A stretch of DNA of 64,000 bases from Alphaproteobacteria bacterium (GTDB lineage: Bacteria > Pseudomonadota > Alphaproteobacteria > Micropepsales > Micropepsaceae): positions 58,463 through 122,462 of the forward strand of contig JAJPIX010000011.1 of the NCBI GenBank assembly GCA_021324545.1. Direction: 5' to 3'. A model generated the notes under the pieces. The model worked only from the letters and a program-made list of their open reading frames with translations, was not told the origin of the DNA and searched no databases. Position numbers and translations under genes: made by a program. Each line of letters starts with the position of its first letter. Position 1 is the first letter of the stretch. Positions 38,416-49,457 of this stretch are shown here, piece after piece.

Positions 38416-39837
38416 CTTGGGCTTGCGGCCGATCCAGGGTTGCACCTGTTCGAGCTGCGCGGCGAGGCGGAAGAGTGTCGCCTCATCGCCGTAGCGGCCA
38501 GTGAACATCATGCCGATGGGAAGCCCCGTTTTCGACTGGCCAAGCGGCAGCGACATCGAAGGCTGGCCCGTCATGTTGAACGTGGGCGTGAAGCCGAAGA
38601 CGCGGCCCTGACGGCGGTTGAATTCCTTCGAATCCAGATTGATCGGATCCAGGAACCCGATTTCCGGCGCAGGCGTGATGGTGACGGGCGACAGGAGCAC
38701 GTCGAATTCGCGCCAGTGCGCGAGAATTTTGCGCGTGAGAAGCCGCAGCGTCTGAAGCCCCCAGCCCACCTGTTCGCCGGTCAGGGCCTTGCTCGCGCGA
38801 TAGCTTGCCCAGGCCAGCGGTTCCAGATCGTCTTCCGCCGGTTCGCGGCCCAGCACGGCGGCCCAGTCGCTCATCGAGGCCGCCATCATGGCGCCCGACA
38901 CGCAGGCCTGCGCGCGATAAAGCGCCCGCCAGTCGATGCCGAACGGCTTCATCGGGAACACATGATGGCCGAGATTTTCCAGAAGCTTCGCCGTGGCATC
39001 GAAGGTGGCCTGCACGTCCGGATGCAGGGTGTAGTTGAGCGGATTTTCCGTCGAGATGGCAATGCGAAGCCTGCCGGGCGGCGTTTCGATCTCCTCGAGA
39101 TAGGGCCGCGCCTTGGCAAGCGGCGCATAGGGCGCATCGTCTTCCGGATAGCCGGTGCAATCGAGCATGGCCGCGCTGTCGCGCACCGTGCGGGTGAGCA
39201 CATGATCCAGAATGAAGCCATGCGCGCGGCCGCGATCGTCGGGCCCGCCGGGATTTCGGTATTGCGTGGGCTTCAGGCCCACCAACCCGCATTGCGCGGA
39301 GGGAATGCGGATGGAGCCAAGGCCATCGGAGCCGTGCGCCATCGGCACCATGCCGCTCGCCACCGCGGCCGCCGCGCCGCCGGAGGATCCGCCGGAGGAA
39401 TGATCGGGATTCCACGGGTTGCGGCAGATGCCCAGATGCCGGCCTTCGGTCGTGCCCGGAATGCCGAATTCCGGCGTGTTGGTCTTGCCCACAAGCACCA
39501 CGCCGCTCGCGCGATAGCGCCGCGTGAGCTCACCGTCTTCCGGCGACACATAATTCCTGAGATAGGCCGAGCCGTTCGTCATCGGCCAGCCCTTCACCGG
39601 CATGGAAATGTCCTTGATGAGGAACGGCACGCCCTTGAACGGGCCTTCGGGCAGTTTCGACAGGGCGGTCTTCCTTGCCTCGTCATAGGCCTTGTAAACG
39701 ACCGCATTGAGCTTCGGGTTGTGCCGTTCGATGCGCGCGATGGCCTCTTCCAGAAGCTCAAGCGGGCTGATCTGCCTGCGGCGAACCAGATGGGCGAGCC
39801 CCAGCGCATCGTAGCTCGCATAGTCGAAAGCCATCAC
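38404..39837 (-). CDS. Amidase-signature family hydrolase (downstream copy)
   Basis: This 477-residue enzyme of the amidase signature family hydrolyses a carboxamide bond through a Ser-cisSer-Lys triad. Lys is in FLIKDIS near residue 75. The Ser/Gly-rich signature is DHSSGGSSGGAAAAVASG near 142-159, and the nucleophile region [20 protein letters not shown] is near 172-191. The substrate is unknown; it need not be GatA, because gatB/gatC are not here. Its start overlaps the stop of the upstream amidase gene by 4 nt (ATGA), and the two proteins are clearly homologous. Confidence 0.92.
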   Translation of the reverse strand: MMAFDYASYDALGLAHLVRRRQISPLELLEEAIARIERHNPKLNAVVYKAYDEARKTALSKLPEGPFKGVPFLIKDISMPVKGWPMTNGSAYLRNYVSPEDGELTRRYRASGVVLVGKTNTPEFGIPGTTEGRHLGICRNPWNPDHSSGGSSGGAAAAVASGMVPMAHGSDGLGSIRIPSAQCGLVGLKPTQYRNPGGPDDRGRAHGFILDHVLTRTVRDSAAMLDCTGYPEDDAPYAPLAKARPYLEEIETPPGRLRIAISTENPLNYTLHPDVQATFDATAKLLENLGHHVFPMKPFGIDWRALYRAQACVSGAMMAASMSDWAAVLGREPAEDDLEPLAWASYRASKALTGEQVGWGLQTLRLLTRKILAHWREFDVLLSPVTITPAPEIGFLDPINLDSKEFNRRQGRVFGFTPTFNMTGQPSMSLPLGQSKTGLPIGMMFTGRYGDEATLFRLAAQLEQVQPWIGRKPKLWN

Positions 39838-41267
39838 TGCACCTTTATCTTCGCATAGCGGCCGTACCAGGGTGCCGCCTTTTCAAGCTGTGCCGCCAGC
39901 CTGAGCAGGGTTTCCTCGTCGCCATAGCGGCCCACGAACTGCACGCCGATCGGCAGACCGTCCCTGTTCCAGTGAAGCGGAAGGTTGATGGCCGGCTGGC
40001 CCGTCGCATTCTGCATGGCCGTGAACGGAACATAGTCGATGATGGGCGCGAAGGATTTTGCGGGATCGCGCTCTTCCATGTCGAATGTGCCGAGCTTCAC
40101 CGGCGGCGCGCCCAGCGTGGCCGTGATCCAGGCGTCGTATTTTTCATGAAAGCGCGCGGTTTCGCGCCCCGCCATCTGAAGCGCGCTCTTGGCCTGGAGA
40201 TACTCGCTCGCCGTGACCTTCTTGCCGGCTTCGTAAATCCCCCAGGTGAGGCCTTCGAATTTGTCGGGCGTAGGCTTTTGGCCCGTGAGCCGCGCGATGA
40301 AATCGATGCCTGCGGCGAGATTTCCGCCCCATAACGCCATGAATGCCGGCAACAGCACCTGCTGGTCGAGATGGGGCGAGGCTTCCTCAACCTCATGTCC
40401 CAGCGCGCGGCAAAGCCTGGCTGCGTTCTTGACGGCGGCTTCGCAATCGGGATGGAGCTCGCGCCCGTCCAGCTTGATGATGGAAAAGGCGATGCGCAGC
40501 GTTTTCGGCTTGCGCCGGATGGATTCCAGATAGGAACCGGGCGCCGGCGGCGACCAGTAAGGGTCGCCGGAAATATTGCCCTTCGTCACGTCGAGCGCAG
40601 CCGCCGTATCGCGCACGCTGCGCGAAACAACAAGATCGTTCGCAAGGCCGTCGATGATGTCGGGGAAGTCGGGCGCGAAAGTGATGCGCCCGCGGGTGGG
40701 CTTGAGCCCGACAAGTCCGCAACAGGATGCCGGGATGCGGATCGAGCCGCCGCCGTCATTGGCGTGGGCCAGCGGCACAATTCCCGCCGCCACCGCGGCG
40801 GCCGACCCGCCGGAGGATCCGCCTGTCGAATGATCGAGGTTCCAGGGATTGTGCGCCGGCCCGTACAGCTTGGATTCGGTGGTGGGAACCAGCCCGAATT
40901 CCGGCACATTGGTCTTGCCGAGAAAAATCAGCCCGGCGGCGCGAAACCGCGCCGTCAGGACGCAATCGTGATCGAACGGGATGGGCGGAATGAAGCGCGC
41001 GGCCTGGCGCGTGGGCATGCCGCGCGCATCGGCGAAAATGTCCTTGAGATAGAACGGCACGCCGGCGAACGGCCCCTTCGGCAGCTTCGCCTTCGCCGCC
41101 TCGCGCGCGCGCTCGTAATCCCGGAACACGACGAAATTGAGTCGGGGGTGCAACGCTTCGGAGCGCGCAATCGCCTCGTCCACCAGCTCGATGGGTTTGA
41201 CCTGCTTTTTCGCGACAAGCTGGGCCAGGCCGAGCCCGTCATAATCCGCATAGTCCCTGATCGGCAT
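39834..41267 (-). CDS. Amidase-signature family hydrolase (upstream copy)
   Basis: This 477-residue paralogue of the following amidase has Lys in [11 protein letters not shown] near residue 72, signature [18 protein letters not shown] near 142-159, and [20 protein letters not shown] near 172-191. I used the ATG at 41267; a GTG two codons upstream (41273) is possible. All triad residues are present, so both copies should be active. The pair probably arose by tandem duplication and may differ in substrate. It is divergent from the membrane-protein triplet. Confidence 0.92.
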   Translation of the reverse strand: MPIRDYADYDGLGLAQLVAKKQVKPIELVDEAIARSEALHPRLNFVVFRDYERAREAAKAKLPKGPFAGVPFYLKDIFADARGMPTRQAARFIPPIPFDHDCVLTARFRAAGLIFLGKTNVPEFGLVPTTESKLYGPAHNPWNLDHSTGGSSGGSAAAVAAGIVPLAHANDGGGSIRIPASCCGLVGLKPTRGRITFAPDFPDIIDGLANDLVVSRSVRDTAAALDVTKGNISGDPYWSPPAPGSYLESIRRKPKTLRIAFSIIKLDGRELHPDCEAAVKNAARLCRALGHEVEEASPHLDQQVLLPAFMALWGGNLAAGIDFIARLTGQKPTPDKFEGLTWGIYEAGKKVTASEYLQAKSALQMAGRETARFHEKYDAWITATLGAPPVKLGTFDMEERDPAKSFAPIIDYVPFTAMQNATGQPAINLPLHWNRDGLPIGVQFVGRYGDEETLLRLAAQLEKAAPWYGRYAKIKVQ

Positions 41268-41391
41268 TTTCACCCCCGCGATGGCGTTTGCGCGACCTTA
41301 GCGAGGCGGTCCGGCGCTGTCACGGGAGCCCGATTGTGCCGCACGAAAGCGCTCTCTAGACTGTGCCTTCGCGTCTTGCCGGGGGGACGAC

Positions 41392-42294
41392 ATGGCCAAG
41401 ATTCCAGTCGAGCATACCATTTCCAGCGCTTATTCGTTTGCGTTCAGGAACATCCTGACGGTCATCGGCATCGCATGGTTTCCGTTTGCGCTGGTGATTG
41501 CGATCGGGGCAGGCCTTGTCCTGCTCATGGTGCCGGGCCTTGCGGCGCCCGGCGGCCCAAGCCCCGCGGCCATCGCAGGCCTGATCGCGGTGGCGCCGCT
41601 CATCATCGTGGCCTATGTCGTGGCCAATGCCATGGTGGTGGTGGGCATCATGCGCCGCGCGCTGGGTTTGGCCGAGGGGCCGGTCTTTGCGTATTTCTCG
41701 CTGGCAGCGCCCGTGTGGCGGCTGATCGGCGCAACCATTCTTGTCGGCCTTCTGGTGTTCGTGGTGGTTGCGGTGGAGGTGGGCGTGATCGCCGCGATCA
41801 TTGCCGCCGCCTCGAACGGCAACAACGGCGCGCTGGGATTTCTCGCGGCCATCCTGATCATCGCGGCCTGCGTGTGGACGATCTATTTCGTGGTGCGGCT
41901 GAGCTTCTTTCTTCCCGCAGTGGTGGTGGCCGAGGGCCGGATCGGCATCGGCCGTTCGTGGGAATTGGGCAAGGGCAATTTCTGGCGGATTTTCGTCGTG
42001 TGGCTTGCGGTCGCCATTCCCGTGAGCATGGCGGCTTCGGTGCTGATGCAGGCGATTTACGGCAATGCCATGATGGGCCTTGTTCTGGCAAATCAGGGCG
42101 AGAACGCCGATCCCATGGCGCTGTTGAACGGCATGGTGCAGATCTTCGTCGCCTATGCGCCGTATCTGATCGTGATCCAGCTGTTGCAGATCATCATCAT
42201 GAGCGGGCTCACGAATGGCGCGATCGCCGCGGCCTATCGCGGCGTCACCGGCGCGGGCCAGGCGCCGGCGGCGCCGGCGCACGCCACGGCATGA
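41392..42294 (+). CDS. Multi-span membrane protein, first of three tandem paralogues
   Basis: This is a 300-residue protein with about six membrane helices; no named family is recognised with confidence. It starts AKIPVEHTISSAYSFAFRNI and carries the segment FFLPAVVVAEGRIGIGRSWE, then LGKGNFWRIF, near residues 170-200. Both are shared in recognisable form by the next two genes. The general layout resembles the YciC/DUF975 or glycerophosphodiesterase membrane-domain type of integral proteins without enzymatic motifs. Gly/Ala-rich helices and an Ala/Pro-rich tail are present. Confidence 0.75.
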   Translation: MAKIPVEHTISSAYSFAFRNILTVIGIAWFPFALVIAIGAGLVLLMVPGLAAPGGPSPAAIAGLIAVAPLIIVAYVVANAMVVVGIMRRALGLAEGPVFAYFSLAAPVWRLIGATILVGLLVFVVVAVEVGVIAAIIAAASNGNNGALGFLAAILIIAACVWTIYFVVRLSFFLPAVVVAEGRIGIGRSWELGKGNFWRIFVVWLAVAIPVSMAASVLMQAIYGNAMMGLVLANQGENADPMALLNGMVQIFVAYAPYLIVIQLLQIIIMSGLTNGAIAAAYRGVTGAGQAPAAPAHATA

Positions 42295-42310
42295 ATCCGG
42301 TGCAGGGCCG

Positions 42311-43204
42311 ATGAGCAAGATTCCCGTATTGCAGACGATCCGCTACGCCTATGGCTTCACCTTCGGCCATCTGGGGACGATCATCGGCCTTGTCTGGATT
42401 CCCATGGTGCTTGTCACCGCGATGGGCTTTTTCGTGACGAACCGCTATGTGGAAACCTTCTCCGCCGCCATTGCCCAGGACGACGCGGCGATGGCGGGAC
42501 AGGCGGGACTCCTCGTCATCGGCTACAGCATCATCGGCCTTCTGCTCTACTCGATGATGTATGTCGCGGTCACGCGGCAGGCGCTGGGCCTGCGCAACGC
42601 GGCGGCGGTGGCGCATTTCGAACTCGGCTCGCCGGTGTGGCGCATGTTCGGCGCGCTGCTGGCGGTGATTTTCATCGTCGGCATCTTCTATCTGGTGATT
42701 TTCCTGACGACATTCGGCGGCTTTGCGGCCATCAAGGGCATGGAGAAGACGCCGGCAACGGCGGGGCTTGCGCTGGGCCTTCTGCTGTTTCTGCTGGCGG
42801 GGCTGTGCGCGCTTCTGTTCGTGGCGGTGCGGCTTGTTTTTCTTCTGCCGCCGGTCGTGGTGGCGGAAGGGCGCATGAGCGTGACCCGCGGGTGGGAGCT
42901 TTCCCGGGGCAATTTCTGGCGTATCATCCTGATCTGGGCGGCAACGCTTTTGCCCGTGCTGCTGGTCGTGTTCGGCGCGGAGTTGGCGATCATGGGCCCG
43001 GATTACTTCTTTTCGGGCCTCAATCCCGCGGCCTCGCTGACCGAGCAGGCAGGCCGGATGCAGGAGATGGGCAGGCATCTGCCGCTGCTTTACGGCGTGA
43101 GCTTCCTGCTGTCGCCGTTCATGACGGGTCTGACGCTGGGCGCGTCGGCGTTTGCCTATCGCGCGCTGGTGCCGGCCGCGGGGGGCGGCCCGATGGCAGG
43201 CTGA
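42311..43204 (+). CDS. Multi-span membrane protein, second tandem paralogue
   Basis: This is a 297-residue protein with about six helices. It begins SKIPVLQTIRYAYGFTFGHL and holds the family segment FLLPPVVVAEGRMSVTRGWE, then LSRGNFWRIIL, near residues 175-210. The ATG at 42311 follows GGGCCG and lies 16 nt after the previous stop. Function is unknown. Helix positions match those of its neighbours, pointing to gene duplication rather than convergence. Confidence 0.75.
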   Translation: MSKIPVLQTIRYAYGFTFGHLGTIIGLVWIPMVLVTAMGFFVTNRYVETFSAAIAQDDAAMAGQAGLLVIGYSIIGLLLYSMMYVAVTRQALGLRNAAAVAHFELGSPVWRMFGALLAVIFIVGIFYLVIFLTTFGGFAAIKGMEKTPATAGLALGLLLFLLAGLCALLFVAVRLVFLLPPVVVAEGRMSVTRGWELSRGNFWRIILIWAATLLPVLLVVFGAELAIMGPDYFFSGLNPAASLTEQAGRMQEMGRHLPLLYGVSFLLSPFMTGLTLGASAFAYRALVPAAGGGPMAG

Positions 43205-43219
43205 AGGGGGAATGCGGAC

Positions 43220-44215
43220 ATGAACAAGGTGCCGGTGATGGCCACCATCGAGGCGGCCTATGGTTTTGCCTTCGGGAGATTCCTGACCGTCCTGGGCGTG
43301 GTGTGGCTGCCCTATCTTCTGCTTTACGGATTCATTTTCGGCGTGCCGGCCGCGCTCGGAACCGATTTCCTGGATCTGATGTTTTCCCCGTTTGGCGGGA
43401 ACCCCAATCCCTTCGCGCCGTGGTACATGCTCGGCGTACGCTTTCTGCCGTGGATCGCCGCCGCCATCATCCAGGTGGGCGTGCTGGAGCGGGCGCTGGG
43501 GATCAAGACCGGGCCGGCCCTGGCCTATCTCTCGCTCGGCAAGCCGGTGTGGCGGATGCTGGGCGCATGGATCCTGGCGGCGATCTTTTTCATCATCGCA
43601 ATCATCGTGATCGCCGTGATCGGTGGAATCCTGATTGCGATTGCGGCGCTGGCCGCTTCGTCGAACAAGCTCGTCATGGGCCTTGCCATTGCGGTGCTGG
43701 TGGCGGCGATTGTGGTGACGGTGTTCTATTTCGCGCTGCGGCTGTTCTTCCTGCTGGGCGCGGTGGTGGTGGCGGAACAGCGCATCGGAATCGAGCGCAC
43801 GGTGGAATTGAGCAAGGGAAATGTGGGCCGGCTGTTTGTGATTGCGCTGGCGATTTTCATCCCGGTGCTGATCGCCGAGATGATCCTTGCCGCCATATTC
43901 CTTGCCTCCGCCTTTCCGGCGCTGTCGCATCTGGCGCACACGCTTCCGGCCATTCAGGCCGGCGAAGGCCAAAATCCGTTCCCGCAGGTGATGGCCCATA
44001 TGAGCATCATGATGCACGCGCTTCTTCGGGAAACCGGCCCTTATTTCTACGTGCTGGTGGCCGTCGGATTCCTGTTCCGGGTGCTGGTGATCGGCCTTTT
44101 GGCCGGCGCCGCGGCGCATGCCTATCGCGCGCTCGTGCCGCCCGGCGCGCCGGAAGCGCGCACCGGGCCTACGCCACCGGCGGAGCCGCCGCCGATGCAG
44201 GCCGCGCCGGCCTGA
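43220..44215 (+). CDS. Multi-span membrane protein, third tandem paralogue
   Basis: This is a 331-residue protein with about six helices. It begins NKVPVMATIEAAYGFAFGRF and has the shared segment FFLLGAVVVAEQRIGIERTV, then ELSKGNVGRLF. It has diverged most from the other two (Gln for Gly in AEQR, Val-Gly for Phe-Trp in GNVGR) and has a long Pro-rich tail. GAAGGGGGAATG lies upstream. The gene ends 5 nt before the convergent CHY zinc-finger gene. Confidence 0.75.
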   Translation: MNKVPVMATIEAAYGFAFGRFLTVLGVVWLPYLLLYGFIFGVPAALGTDFLDLMFSPFGGNPNPFAPWYMLGVRFLPWIAAAIIQVGVLERALGIKTGPALAYLSLGKPVWRMLGAWILAAIFFIIAIIVIAVIGGILIAIAALAASSNKLVMGLAIAVLVAAIVVTVFYFALRLFFLLGAVVVAEQRIGIERTVELSKGNVGRLFVIALAIFIPVLIAEMILAAIFLASAFPALSHLAHTLPAIQAGEGQNPFPQVMAHMSIMMHALLRETGPYFYVLVAVGFLFRVLVIGLLAGAAAHAYRALVPPGAPEARTGPTPPAEPPPMQAAPA

Positions 44216-44220
44216 AGGGC

Positions 44221-44553
44221 TTACGCGCTTTCGAAATAGAAATGATGGTGGCCGCGGCAGCCGGGATTGAAGCCTGCGCCGCAGGCGGGGCAGCGGTTAT
44301 CGCTGTCCAGATACTGGTTGATCGTCAATTCCGTGCCGCAGGCGCCGCAGAGGACGGCCTTTTCGTTCCATTCGCCGCGCGGCCAGGTCTGGATTGGATG
44401 ATCCGCCAGCGCCTCATGACAATCCTTGCAGGCGTAAAAGACGCCGCAGCATTTCATCCTGATCGCGACGATATCCAGCGCCGAATGCCAATGGGCGCAG
44501 CGCGTCTGCGCATCCAGATCGAGGCCGAAGATTCTTGAACGTTCCTTTTCCAT
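44221..44553 (-). CDS. CHY-type zinc-finger protein
   Basis: This is a 110-residue protein with a CHY zinc finger. The Cys/His pattern runs from RCAHWHSALDIVAIRMKCC through FYACKDCHEALADHP and VLCGACGTELT to RCPACGAGFNPGC and a final HHH. In eukaryotes CHY fingers occur in ubiquitin ligases and in the mitochondrial protein Hot13; the role of stand-alone bacterial versions is not established. The ATG at 44553 is two bases after the toxin stop, so it should be read from the toxin-antitoxin transcript. Confidence 0.85.
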   Translation of the reverse strand: MEKERSRIFGLDLDAQTRCAHWHSALDIVAIRMKCCGVFYACKDCHEALADHPIQTWPRGEWNEKAVLCGACGTELTINQYLDSDNRCPACGAGFNPGCRGHHHFYFESA

Positions 44554-44555
44554 AC

Positions 44556-44837
44556 TCAAAACGGGGACTGGCGAGACGTGTGACGGATATGGAGGACTTC
44601 GATACGCCCGCCGGCAATACGATAGAAAATCCGGAACGGAAAACGGATAAGGGGCATCATGCGGACGCCAGGCGCATTGTCGACCGGTCGCCCGCTATGC
44701 GGAAAGGCCATGATTTGACTTGAAACCGTGTCAATCCGCTTCCAAAGCGCCTTCAGCGATGCCGGGTGATGTTCTTCCGTGTACGCAAAAATCTCATCGA
44801 GCTCGGCAAGCGCCGGCGACGTAAAGATCAGCTTCAT
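44556..44837 (-). CDS. RelE/ParE-superfamily toxin
   Basis: This 93-residue toxin of a type II toxin-antitoxin pair begins MKLIFTSPALAELDEIFAYT and ends GGRIEVLHIRHTSRQSP, the pattern of ParE-like members; FPHSGRPVDNAPGVRMMPLI lies in the middle. ParE types act on gyrase and RelE types on ribosome-bound mRNA. The sequence resembles ParE more, but this does not settle the target. Its ATG overlaps the antitoxin stop by 4 nt. Confidence 0.88.
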   Translation of the reverse strand: MKLIFTSPALAELDEIFAYTEEHHPASLKALWKRIDTVSSQIMAFPHSGRPVDNAPGVRMMPLIRFPFRIFYRIAGGRIEVLHIRHTSRQSPF

Positions 44838-45067
44838 GAACGGCGGTATTTTGCCAAAACCGCTCCGACTTCTGCGTCGCTTGCAAACTGGCCTTTTTCC
44901 GCGGCCTTCACACCGCGTTCGATGCCGGCAAGTTCTTCGGGAGTCGCATGATAAAGACTCTGACCGAGCTCCGCCTCGATTTCGAGTGCAATTCGCTCAA
45001 GCTCGCCCTGGGCATCTTCCGGCCACGATTTGGCGCGATCGAGGACTTCGGTGAGCGTCTTGTTCAT
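44834..45067 (-). CDS. Antitoxin of the RelE/ParE-type pair
   Basis: This is a 77-residue acidic protein (MNKTLTEVLDRAKSWPEDAQ at the start), first gene of the pair, as expected for a type II antitoxin. The region IALEIEAELGQSLYHATPEE is predicted helical; the C-terminal part would wrap the toxin. No obvious ribbon-helix-helix DNA-binding motif is visible, so autoregulation is not assured. No Shine-Dalgarno sequence precedes the ATG; see the promoter entry for a probable leaderless start. Confidence 0.83.
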   Translation of the reverse strand: MNKTLTEVLDRAKSWPEDAQGELERIALEIEAELGQSLYHATPEELAGIERGVKAAEKGQFASDAEVGAVLAKYRRS

Positions 45068-45074
45068 GGGTCAA

Positions 45075-45103
45075 ATATATCACTTGCCGCTGGCTAAACC
45101 AAT
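45075..45103 (-). promoter_or_regulatory. Predicted promoter of the toxin-antitoxin genes
   Basis: Read on the minus strand: TTGGTT (45103-45098), 17-nt spacer, TATATT (45080-45075). The antitoxin ATG begins at 45067, only 7 bases past the -10 element, so transcription would start at or one base before the ATG. The promoter begins immediately beyond the uvrA stop codon. Confidence 0.6.
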
Positions 45104-47992
<2,889 letters not shown>

Positions 47993-48066
47993 GGACTTTC
48001 CGAAAATGGCAAACGCCTAGCTTGTCCGCCCCCTGTCACAGGGGCAAGCGGCACGCCCACCACCCC

Positions 48067-48095
48067 TTGGAACAAAGCACGAACAATGCTATGTC
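48067..48095 (+). promoter_or_regulatory. Predicted ssb promoter overlapping the LexA box
   Basis: TTGGAA (48067-48072), a 17-nt spacer and TATGTC (48090-48095) form a plausible promoter pointing at ssb. The LexA box lies almost exactly between the two elements, a position in which a repressor would exclude RNA polymerase. Confidence 0.5.
48070..48084. promoter_or_regulatory. LexA (SOS) box of the alphaproteobacterial type
   Basis: GAAC-AAAGCAC-GAAC is exactly the direct repeat GAAC-N7-GAAC (GTTC-N7-GTTC on the other strand) recognised by alphaproteobacterial LexA. It lies in the 208-bp gap between uvrA and ssb, both known SOS genes in this class. It is the only such site I noticed in the intergenic regions I read. 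Confidence 0.88.
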
Positions 48096-48200
48096 ATGAC
48101 TCGGCCCCGCCTGTCCACAAGCCTTTCAGATTCGATTCGTGGCGCGGGCGTGGTGTGGGGGCTAACGTGACGGGAGCTCACCGAAGAAGGAGATATGGGA

Positions 48201-48656
48201 ATGGCTGGCAGCGTGAACAAGGTGATTCTGGTGGGCAACCTGGGCCGCGACCCAGAGGTGCGGCGCATGACCAGCGGCGATCCGGTCGTGAATCTTTCGG
48301 TCGCCACCAGCGAATCATGGAAGGACAAGGCGTCCGGCGAGCGCAAGGAAAAGACGGAATGGCACCGTGTGGTGATCTTCAATCCGAACCTTGCCGACGT
48401 GGCGGAGAAATACCTGAAGAAGGGCTCGAAGGTTTATCTGGAGGGCCAGCTTGCCACCCGCAAATACACCGACAAGGACGGGCAAGAGCGGTATACCACC
48501 GAAGTGGTCCTGAACCGTTTCCGCGGCGAGCTTGTCCTGCTGGATTCGCGCGGCAGCGGGGGCGAAGGCGGCGAACGCGCGCTGCCGAGGACCGGCACGA
48601 GCGACGCGCCGGCCAGTTTCTCCCGCGATGAGATGGAAGACGAAATTCCGTTCTGA
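48201..48656 (+). CDS. ssb: Single-stranded DNA-binding protein
   Basis: SSB coats single-stranded DNA in replication, repair and recombination. The OB-fold begins [20 protein letters not shown], and the acidic tip EMEDEIPF at the C-terminus recruits partner proteins such as HolC. I prefer the ATG at 48201 (151 residues): AAGGAG at 48187-48192 is 8 bases away, against 2 for the ATG at 48195. The linker is short and Gly/Arg-rich. Confidence 0.96.
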   Translation: MAGSVNKVILVGNLGRDPEVRRMTSGDPVVNLSVATSESWKDKASGERKEKTEWHRVVIFNPNLADVAEKYLKKGSKVYLEGQLATRKYTDKDGQERYTTEVVLNRFRGELVLLDSRGSGGEGGERALPRTGTSDAPASFSRDEMEDEIPF

Positions 48657-48660
48657 CTGT

Positions 48661-49320
48661 CTAGGGGCCGTGCGTTATTTTTATCCAGCGCTGTCCTTCG
48701 ACGATGCCAAGCCTTTCAGCGTTCAACCCCGCCATTTGCGCGAATTTCCGTAAGGTGCGAAAACGGTAATGTGCGATGCCTGCCACGTCCGATTTGTGCG
48801 ACCGGCCGATCCAGCCCGAGCCCTTATACTCGGGAATGATTGGCAACCGCGGTTCCAGGATCGACGTGAGAAAACAGCCGGACGTGTTCGAACACTGCTT
48901 GAAGGATTGCAGCATGTCCTGGATCTGGCTCTTTGACGCATGCGTCCAGATGGACCGGCCGATAACGAAATCGAACTTCTGGCCGAAGACCGAAAAATCG
49001 AAATTGTCATTGTTTGAAAAATTCGGCTTTTTCTCCGCCAGAAGCTCTTCGCCAAGCATGACCTCCTTGCCCGCATCCAGCATGGTCCGATTGGGCTCAA
49101 TCCCGAAATAGCGACCAGGCCGGAGAAAATTGATGACCCACCACCCGCCGCGCAGCGCCCCGCAGCCCACGTCGAGCACGAAGTCGTCAGGGGTGAGACC
49201 ATGGGCGAGGAGTATTTCCAGCTGGCACCGGCCAGCTGCTATGAATCTCTTCCGCGGGCCGCCCAGAAAAATCGAGCGGCGCTCCAGCTCGTCCGCTTTG
49301 AGCAATAGAGAATCTTGCAT
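48661..49320 (-). CDS. Class I SAM-dependent methyltransferase
   Basis: This is a 219-residue methyltransferase with motif I VLDVGCGALRGGWW near residue 49 and a second acidic position in YFGIEPNRTMLDAGKE. No substrate can be assigned; the fold group also includes small-molecule and sugar methyltransferases. It lies on the opposite strand between ssb and gyrA, which are usually adjacent, and its base composition (lower GC, e.g. AAC- and AAT-rich stretches) differs from the neighbours, so it was probably acquired. It converges with ssb. Confidence 0.8.
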   Translation of the reverse strand: MQDSLLLKADELERRSIFLGGPRKRFIAAGRCQLEILLAHGLTPDDFVLDVGCGALRGGWWVINFLRPGRYFGIEPNRTMLDAGKEVMLGEELLAEKKPNFSNNDNFDFSVFGQKFDFVIGRSIWTHASKSQIQDMLQSFKQCSNTSGCFLTSILEPRLPIIPEYKGSGWIGRSHKSDVAGIAHYRFRTLRKFAQMAGLNAERLGIVEGQRWIKITHGP

Positions 49321-49457
49321 TACTTGGCGGTTTTCTGCGCGTCTCTGTATTTGATGTGACTGTATAGGGATGTACGGGATTTCTGTTCATTAAACCTGTT
49401 TAATCTCCAAGAACCGGCAAATAGAACACGGTTCGAGAATGCAATCTGGGACTGGCG

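Noticed and set aside
48030..48044. CCCCTGT-C-ACAGGGG palindrome in the uvrA leader as a riboswitch or terminator
   Set aside because: There is no flanking structure or T-run. It may be a protein site, but nothing supports a specific role.
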